From Parcubacteria group bacterium (GTDB lineage Bacteria; Patescibacteriota; Minisyncoccia; Phycocordibacterales; JACNGX01), in the NCBI GenBank assembly GCA_014383885.1, contig JACNGX010000031.1, positions 1 to 32,683 of the forward strand: a stretch of 32,683 nt of DNA. Reading direction: 5' to 3'. The notes under the pieces are model-generated. The model saw only the letters and a program-made list of their open reading frames with translations, did not search any database and was not told where the DNA came from. Positions 29,118 to 32,683 of the stretch are shown in pieces. The translations under genes were made by a program, and so were the position numbers. The first letter of the stretch is position 1; each line of letters starts with the position of its first letter.

Positions 29118-29849
29118 ATGGAAACAAAGGAAAACTCTCATATGCATCCGCTCACGCGCGTGATAAACGATAGCACTCGCGCATTTGTGGAGCTTAGATT
29201 TGAGGTGGCGACAGGGCCGGAATTGGAGGATGGCTATCACAATTTTGACGCGCTCAATGTGCCAAAGAATCATCCGGCGCGCGATATGCAAGATACGTTT
29301 TGGATAAAAGGCATGGAGAATATGCTTCTTCGCACGCATACATCACCGGTGCAGGCGCGATATATGGAGAACCATGAGCCGCCGTTTGCTATTGTGGTGC
29401 CGGGGAAGGTCTTCCGCAATGAAGCAACTGATATGACTCATGAGGTGCAATTTTTTCAAACGGAAGGGTTGGTTGTAGGGGAAAATATCTCTCTCGCAAA
29501 TCTCAAATGGACACTAGAGCACTTCCTAAAAAAGCTCTTTGGTGACGATATCGCCATTCAGCTTCGTCCGGGATATTTTCCGTTTGTGGAGCCAGGGGTT
29601 GAGATTGATATGCGCTGTTTTCGATGCGGGGGAAGCGGGTGTCCGTCGTGTAAGGGTTCAGGATGGATTGAGATTCTCGGTGCTGGTATGGTACATCCAA
29701 ATGTGCTCCGTGCCGGTGGCATTGATCCAGACGTATGGCAGGGGTTTGCATTTGGTATTGGCGTTGATCGTATTGCCATGCTGCGCTACGGCATTCCCGA
29801 TGTAAGGTTGCTGTATAGTGGGGATCTTCGTATCAGTGATCAATTCTGA
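29118..29849 (+). CDS. pheS: Phenylalanyl-tRNA synthetase alpha subunit, short form
   Basis: The catalytic subunit that charges tRNA-Phe. Class II motifs are present: HPLTRVINDSTRAF and FRNEATDMTHEVQFFQTEGL (motif 2), and GFAFGIGVDRIAMLRYGIPD (motif 3). A four-cysteine insert CFRCGGSGCPSC (Cys167, 170, 175, 178) looks zinc-binding and is known in some bacterial PheS. Only 243 residues are present, against about 330-340 usually. The whole N-terminal coiled coil that contacts tRNA is missing: the catalytic core starts within ten residues of the N-terminus. The upstream DNA belongs to the divergent glycosyltransferase, so the missing part is not nearby. Confidence 0.95.
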   Translation: METKENSHMHPLTRVINDSTRAFVELRFEVATGPELEDGYHNFDALNVPKNHPARDMQDTFWIKGMENMLLRTHTSPVQARYMENHEPPFAIVVPGKVFRNEATDMTHEVQFFQTEGLVVGENISLANLKWTLEHFLKKLFGDDIAIQLRPGYFPFVEPGVEIDMRCFRCGGSGCPSCKGSGWIEILGAGMVHPNVLRAGGIDPDVWQGFAFGIGVDRIAMLRYGIPDVRLLYSGDLRISDQF

Positions 29850-29854
29850 GAAAT

Positions 29855-30008
29855 GACGAATTACGAATAACGCGAATATACGAATACACAATATCACTTT
29901 TAATTTGTATGTTACGCCATTGTGGAATATAACGCTGTGTATGAAAATCGTAAGTCCGGAGCAAATGTATAGTGCATTCGTATATTCGTATCATATTCGT
30001 AATTCGTA
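29855..30008. repeat. ACGAAT-rich stem-loop element between pheS and pheT
   Basis: Arms 29855-29887 and 29974-30008 are imperfect inverted repeats (ACGAATTACGAATA...CGAATATACGAAT). The ~86-nt loop has no ORF. The arms resemble the element between rpsB and tsf; the loops do not match. Confidence 0.75.
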
Positions 30009-30019
30009 ATGTATAGCTT

Positions 30020-31978
30020 ATGCTCGTATCCTACAACAAACTCCAAACATACTTTTCCGAACCGCTGCTAAAGCCGGTTGATTTGAAAGACGTGCTGACT
30101 CGTCGGGCGTTTGAAGTGGAAGAAATATATGAGAAAAATAGCGACACGCTCATCGATATTGATGTCTTACCTAATCGTGCTCACGATTGTCTTTCGCACC
30201 GTGGTATTGCCAAAGAGATTGCCGTATTGACCGGGCTTGCATATGCAGAACCAGAGACTATTTCTGTGTCGGAAGACATCACCGCAACGATTGACGTTGA
30301 TGTGCGGGAACCGCGTTTGTGCAGGCGGTATATGGGGCGTGTGGTGGAAGGTGTGGCTGTGGTTTCGACACCTGAGGAAGGGAAAGTGTTTCTTGAAAAT
30401 CGTGGAGACCGTTCTATTAACAATATCGTGGATGCTACCAATGTGACACTTTTTGATATCGGTCAGCCACTCCACGCGTTTGACGCCGATAAAGTGGAAG
30501 GGGGCATTGTCGTTCGCCATGCCGAAAAGGGGGAGCGTATGACTACACTCGACGGAAAAGAGCTTGAGCTTTCTGAAAAAGATGTGGTGATTGCCGATCA
30601 AGGAGGCGTGCTTGCTCTTGCTGGCGTGAAAGGAGGAAGGAAAGCCGAGGTGAATGAAGGGACGACACGCATCATTCTTGAATCAGCGAACTTTGATCCC
30701 GTTTCTGTGCGGAAGAGCGCGAATCGACACGGCATCAAAACAGACGCGTCAAAACGCTTTGAAAATGAGCTGTCTGCTGAGACGGCACGTGTTGGCATGA
30801 ATGAAGTGTCAGCGCTCATTAAGGAATGGATACCGAAAAGTGTCTTTGGTCCCATGACAGACGTGTATCCGAATCCGGAAGAAGATGTAAAAGTGGAAAT
30901 GTCGCTCGAGAAGATCAACAGTATTCTTGGCTCCACCATAGCTACTGAGACCGTGGAGGAGATTTTTGGTAAGCTTCATTTTGCATATAAAAAAGAAGGG
31001 GGTGTGTATACGGTGACACCGCCGAAAGAGCGTTTGGATATTCGTATCGCCGAGGACGTGGCGGAAGAAGTGGGGCGTGTGTATGGATATGAACATATTG
31101 TGGGTGTGCCGCTCCCGACACTTCCTGAGTCGGTGGTGGAGAAAGAGTTTTTCTTCATAAATCGCATCAGACAGGAGCTTTCGCGTGCGGGATATACCGA
31201 GATTATGACATCGTCGTTTCGCGCGAAGGGTGAGATGGAGGTGACATACCCTGCGGCGAGCGATAAGGGTTTTTTGCGTTCTACGCTTATGGATATGATG
31301 CAGGATCGGCTTGTCTTCAACGCGCGCAATACCACTCTTTTTGGAAAAGATGATGTGCGTCTCTTTGAAATTGGGCACGTCTTTGATAGAGAAAGAGGAG
31401 AGCGACTCATGTGCGTCCTTGGTGTGGTGTATCCGAATATGAAGCCGGGGAAGGCAACGGAGAAGGCGAAAAGTGATGTGAAAGATATAGTGGCCGCGAT
31501 TGCCTATAACTGTGGTGGAGATGAAGAGATGATGGATGCAAAGTATATTTCTTTAACGAGTGGGGTTGTTTCGCAAGATGGGGCAAATCTTTTTGGTGGT
31601 CATATAGTTGAGTTGGATCTCGGCGCATTTATAGACAAGCTTGAAACGCCTGCCGGATACGGCAACGTGCTCGATACGCCAAATGATATCCCGGTGTATA
31701 CAGATTTTTCAGTGTATCCTTTTATGACCCGCGACGTGGCATTTTGGACACCGGGCGATGTCTCGGAAGAGGAGGCACGAAAAGAGGTGACGGGAGAGGG
31801 GGATGAACTTCTCGTGCGCACGGATCTTTTTGATGTCTTTGAAAAAGAAGGACGTACATCGTATGCGTTTCGTATGGTGTTTCAGGCAATGGATCGCACG
31901 CTCACCGATGAAGAGGTGAATAAAATCATGAACGATGTCTACGCACATATTGAAGCGAGGGGGTGGGAAGTACGATAA
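30020..31978 (+). CDS. pheT: Phenylalanyl-tRNA synthetase beta subunit lacking the EMAP II-like domain
   Basis: Partner of PheS in the (alpha-beta)2 enzyme. The 652 residues contain B1 remnants (MLVSYNKLQTYF...LTRRAFEVEEIYE), the B3/B4 editing region (RSINNIVDATNVTLFDIGQP, HAFDADKV), B5 (RFENELS, PPKERLDIRIAEDVAEEVGRVYGY) and a C-terminal FDX-ACB anticodon-binding domain (~565-652, ending MNDVYAHIEARGW). The usual EMAP II-like OB domain (about residues 40-150 in E. coli) is absent: FEVEEI runs almost directly into IDIDVLPNRAHDCLSHRGIA. Typical PheT is ~800 residues. It follows pheS after the stem-loop element, presumably in one transcript. Confidence 0.95.
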   Translation: MLVSYNKLQTYFSEPLLKPVDLKDVLTRRAFEVEEIYEKNSDTLIDIDVLPNRAHDCLSHRGIAKEIAVLTGLAYAEPETISVSEDITATIDVDVREPRLCRRYMGRVVEGVAVVSTPEEGKVFLENRGDRSINNIVDATNVTLFDIGQPLHAFDADKVEGGIVVRHAEKGERMTTLDGKELELSEKDVVIADQGGVLALAGVKGGRKAEVNEGTTRIILESANFDPVSVRKSANRHGIKTDASKRFENELSAETARVGMNEVSALIKEWIPKSVFGPMTDVYPNPEEDVKVEMSLEKINSILGSTIATETVEEIFGKLHFAYKKEGGVYTVTPPKERLDIRIAEDVAEEVGRVYGYEHIVGVPLPTLPESVVEKEFFFINRIRQELSRAGYTEIMTSSFRAKGEMEVTYPAASDKGFLRSTLMDMMQDRLVFNARNTTLFGKDDVRLFEIGHVFDRERGERLMCVLGVVYPNMKPGKATEKAKSDVKDIVAAIAYNCGGDEEMMDAKYISLTSGVVSQDGANLFGGHIVELDLGAFIDKLETPAGYGNVLDTPNDIPVYTDFSVYPFMTRDVAFWTPGDVSEEEARKEVTGEGDELLVRTDLFDVFEKEGRTSYAFRMVFQAMDRTLTDEEVNKIMNDVYAHIEARGWEVR

Positions 31979-31992
31979 AATATTTTACCACT

Positions 31993-32016
31993 GTCATCCC
32001 GCACTCGAAGCGGGAT
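31993..32016. repeat. REP-like palindrome after pheT
   Basis: GTCATCCCGCACTCGAAGCG then GGAT; ATCCCGC (31996-32002) pairs with GCGGGAT (32010-32016). Confidence 0.65.
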
Positions 32017-32034
32017 TTCGGTGTATGCGGCACA

Positions 32035-32094
32035 GAACAGGGAGGTTTTTAGTTGGTAGTTTTTAGTTTTTAGAAGGCGCGGCTTGCGCCGCGC
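32035..32094. repeat. Dispersed T-rich repeat, copy 3 (partial)
   Basis: GAACAGGGAGGTTTTTAGTT then GGTAGTTTTTAGTTTTTAGA matches the 3' half of the copies at 20171 and 23077. It again ends in a GC hairpin (AGGCGCGGC-TTGC-GCCGCGCCT). Confidence 0.8.
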
Positions 32095-32141
32095 CTGAGA
32101 AAACAATATCCAGCGGCGCCTTTGGTACCGATATGTGATAC

Positions 32142-32169
32142 AAAAAAACCGGACGCAGGGTGCGTCCGG
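32142..32169 (-). terminator. Terminator of the small membrane protein gene
   Basis: On the minus strand CCGGACGC-ACCCT-GCGTCCGG is followed by seven T residues. Confidence 0.85.
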
Positions 32170-32191
32170 CGAAAGTGGTATCAGGAGGTGC

Positions 32192-32524
32192 TTACATTGA
32201 GTAAGTCCCCCACCTCCTCCTGTCTGTTGCGGAGTAATGCACACGCAGCGCTTTACGCCACACTTTGACGTGCGCGCGCATGAGTACCAGAAAAACTATA
32301 ATGGCACTAACGTGCCAGTACTCAATGGCGGTGACGATCAAGCTCGCAAGTCCCCAGAAGAAAAACAAAACCAGAAAAATGGTTAATAAAAAAGAGATTA
32401 GGGAAGCGAGAAACTTTTCTCCCGCCTTGAGCACCCCCCCAACCGCTACTGCGCAGGGGTCAACGTCCTCGACGTTGACAGGAGTGGCCAATATTTCCTC
32501 GGACATTCTCTTTTTTGCTCTCAT
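32192..32524 (-). CDS. Small two-helix membrane protein (110 aa)
   Basis: Family not recognised. From the ATG at 32524 (MRAKKRMSEEILATP), with GGAG 6 nt upstream as Shine-Dalgarno site, the protein has a polar N-terminus, two adjacent membrane helices (about residues 42-65 and 68-85) and a basic C-terminus (AHVKVWRKALRVHYSATDRRRW). The frame is open 36 codons further up, but that part crosses the 50-bp tandem repeat and a hairpin. The hairpin GTATCCC-TTC-GGGATAC (32539-32555) lies just upstream of the start and could modulate its transcript. Confidence 0.7.
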   Translation of the reverse strand: MRAKKRMSEEILATPVNVEDVDPCAVAVGGVLKAGEKFLASLISFLLTIFLVLFFFWGLASLIVTAIEYWHVSAIIVFLVLMRAHVKVWRKALRVHYSATDRRRWGTYSM

Positions 32525-32580
32525 TACATTCTCCGATGTGTATCCCGAAGGGATACGGTTTTTTGAATCGTTACTTCTCC

Positions 32581-32680
32581 ACTCCCCACCTTTAAATACG
32601 AAGACATGTGGTACACTTGTCACATATGCCACTCCTCACCTTTAAATACGAAGACATGTGGTACACTTGTCACATATGGC
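32581..32680 (+). repeat. 50-bp tandem duplication carrying a promoter and start codon
   Basis: Copies 32581-32630 and 32631-32680 differ at two positions. Each has TTTAAA, an extended -10 TGG-TACACT and an ATG 8 nt later (32626 and 32676). The second ATG begins a gene cut by the window end (ATGGCGAA...). The first ATG also opens a frame that runs through copy 2 to the window end. It is either a promoter duplication or an assembly effect at a contig edge. Confidence 0.8.
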
Positions 32681-32683
32681 GAA

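Overview
The window looks like a chromosomal segment of a Patescibacteria (CPR) bacterium, probably a Parcubacteria-type lineage. This is an inference. It rests on compact versions of universal genes (a 323-residue RF1, a PheS and a PheT that both lack their usual tRNA-binding N-terminal parts), an MscL with a C-terminal zinc ribbon, near-absence of Shine-Dalgarno sites ahead of core genes, and short intergenic gaps closed by near-perfect hairpins. TGA ends several intact genes (dam, pheS, the second methylase, the HNH gene), so the standard bacterial code applies.

Layout. 1-2400: tRNA-Ile(UAU), a 5' half of a tRNA-Lys(UUU) and recG, all on the minus strand. 2490-3120: a small hypothetical gene, a 25-bp perfect palindrome and tRNA-Ser(GCU). 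3117-10435: an accessory island. It is AT-rich and carries a tightly packed five-gene operon: an XRE regulator, a Dam-type methylase, a DpnII/MboI-type restriction enzyme, a second methylase with a THPPY motif, and a membrane-anchored HerA-type ATPase. An IS5/IS903-type insertion sequence follows, with a 9-bp target duplication and an in-frame TGA in its transposase. The island is bracketed by 264-bp inverted repeats that look identical. Outside these lie direct copies of a ~224-bp multi-hairpin repeat containing tRNA-Ser-derived pieces, with compensatory base changes in two stems.

10630-23620 is mostly housekeeping: a SWIM zinc-finger protein, a cupin, an HtrA-like protein without recognisable catalytic residues, clpB, tRNA-Tyr, mscL, an SGNH hydrolase, tRNA-Trp with a neighbouring HNH endonuclease-like gene, a PfkB kinase divergent from class II fructose-bisphosphate aldolase, a small hypothetical gene divergent from rplY, a coiled-coil lytic transglycosylase and rpmE. 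23680-31980 is translation-centred: prfA (behind two identical palindromes), rpsB, tsf, a small membrane protein whose stop codon lies inside tRNA-Thr(UGU), and pheS and pheT. A minus-strand pair (processive family-2 glycosyltransferase and membrane-anchored thioredoxin-like protein) sits between these. The window ends with a small two-helix membrane protein and a 50-bp tandem duplication of a promoter and start codon.

Cross-cutting signals. Many genes start 6-11 nt after an extended -10 box of the form TG(C/G)TAYANT, implying leaderless or near-leaderless mRNAs; the few genes with a clear Shine-Dalgarno site (HNH, 20325-20600, 32192-32524) look accessory. Three dispersed non-coding repeat families lie between genes: a pyrimidine/T-rich element, ACGAAT-rich stem-loops inside rpsB-tsf and pheS-pheT, and REP-like palindromes. 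The best candidate for an undescribed system is the restriction-modification plus membrane HerA operon inside its long inverted repeats.
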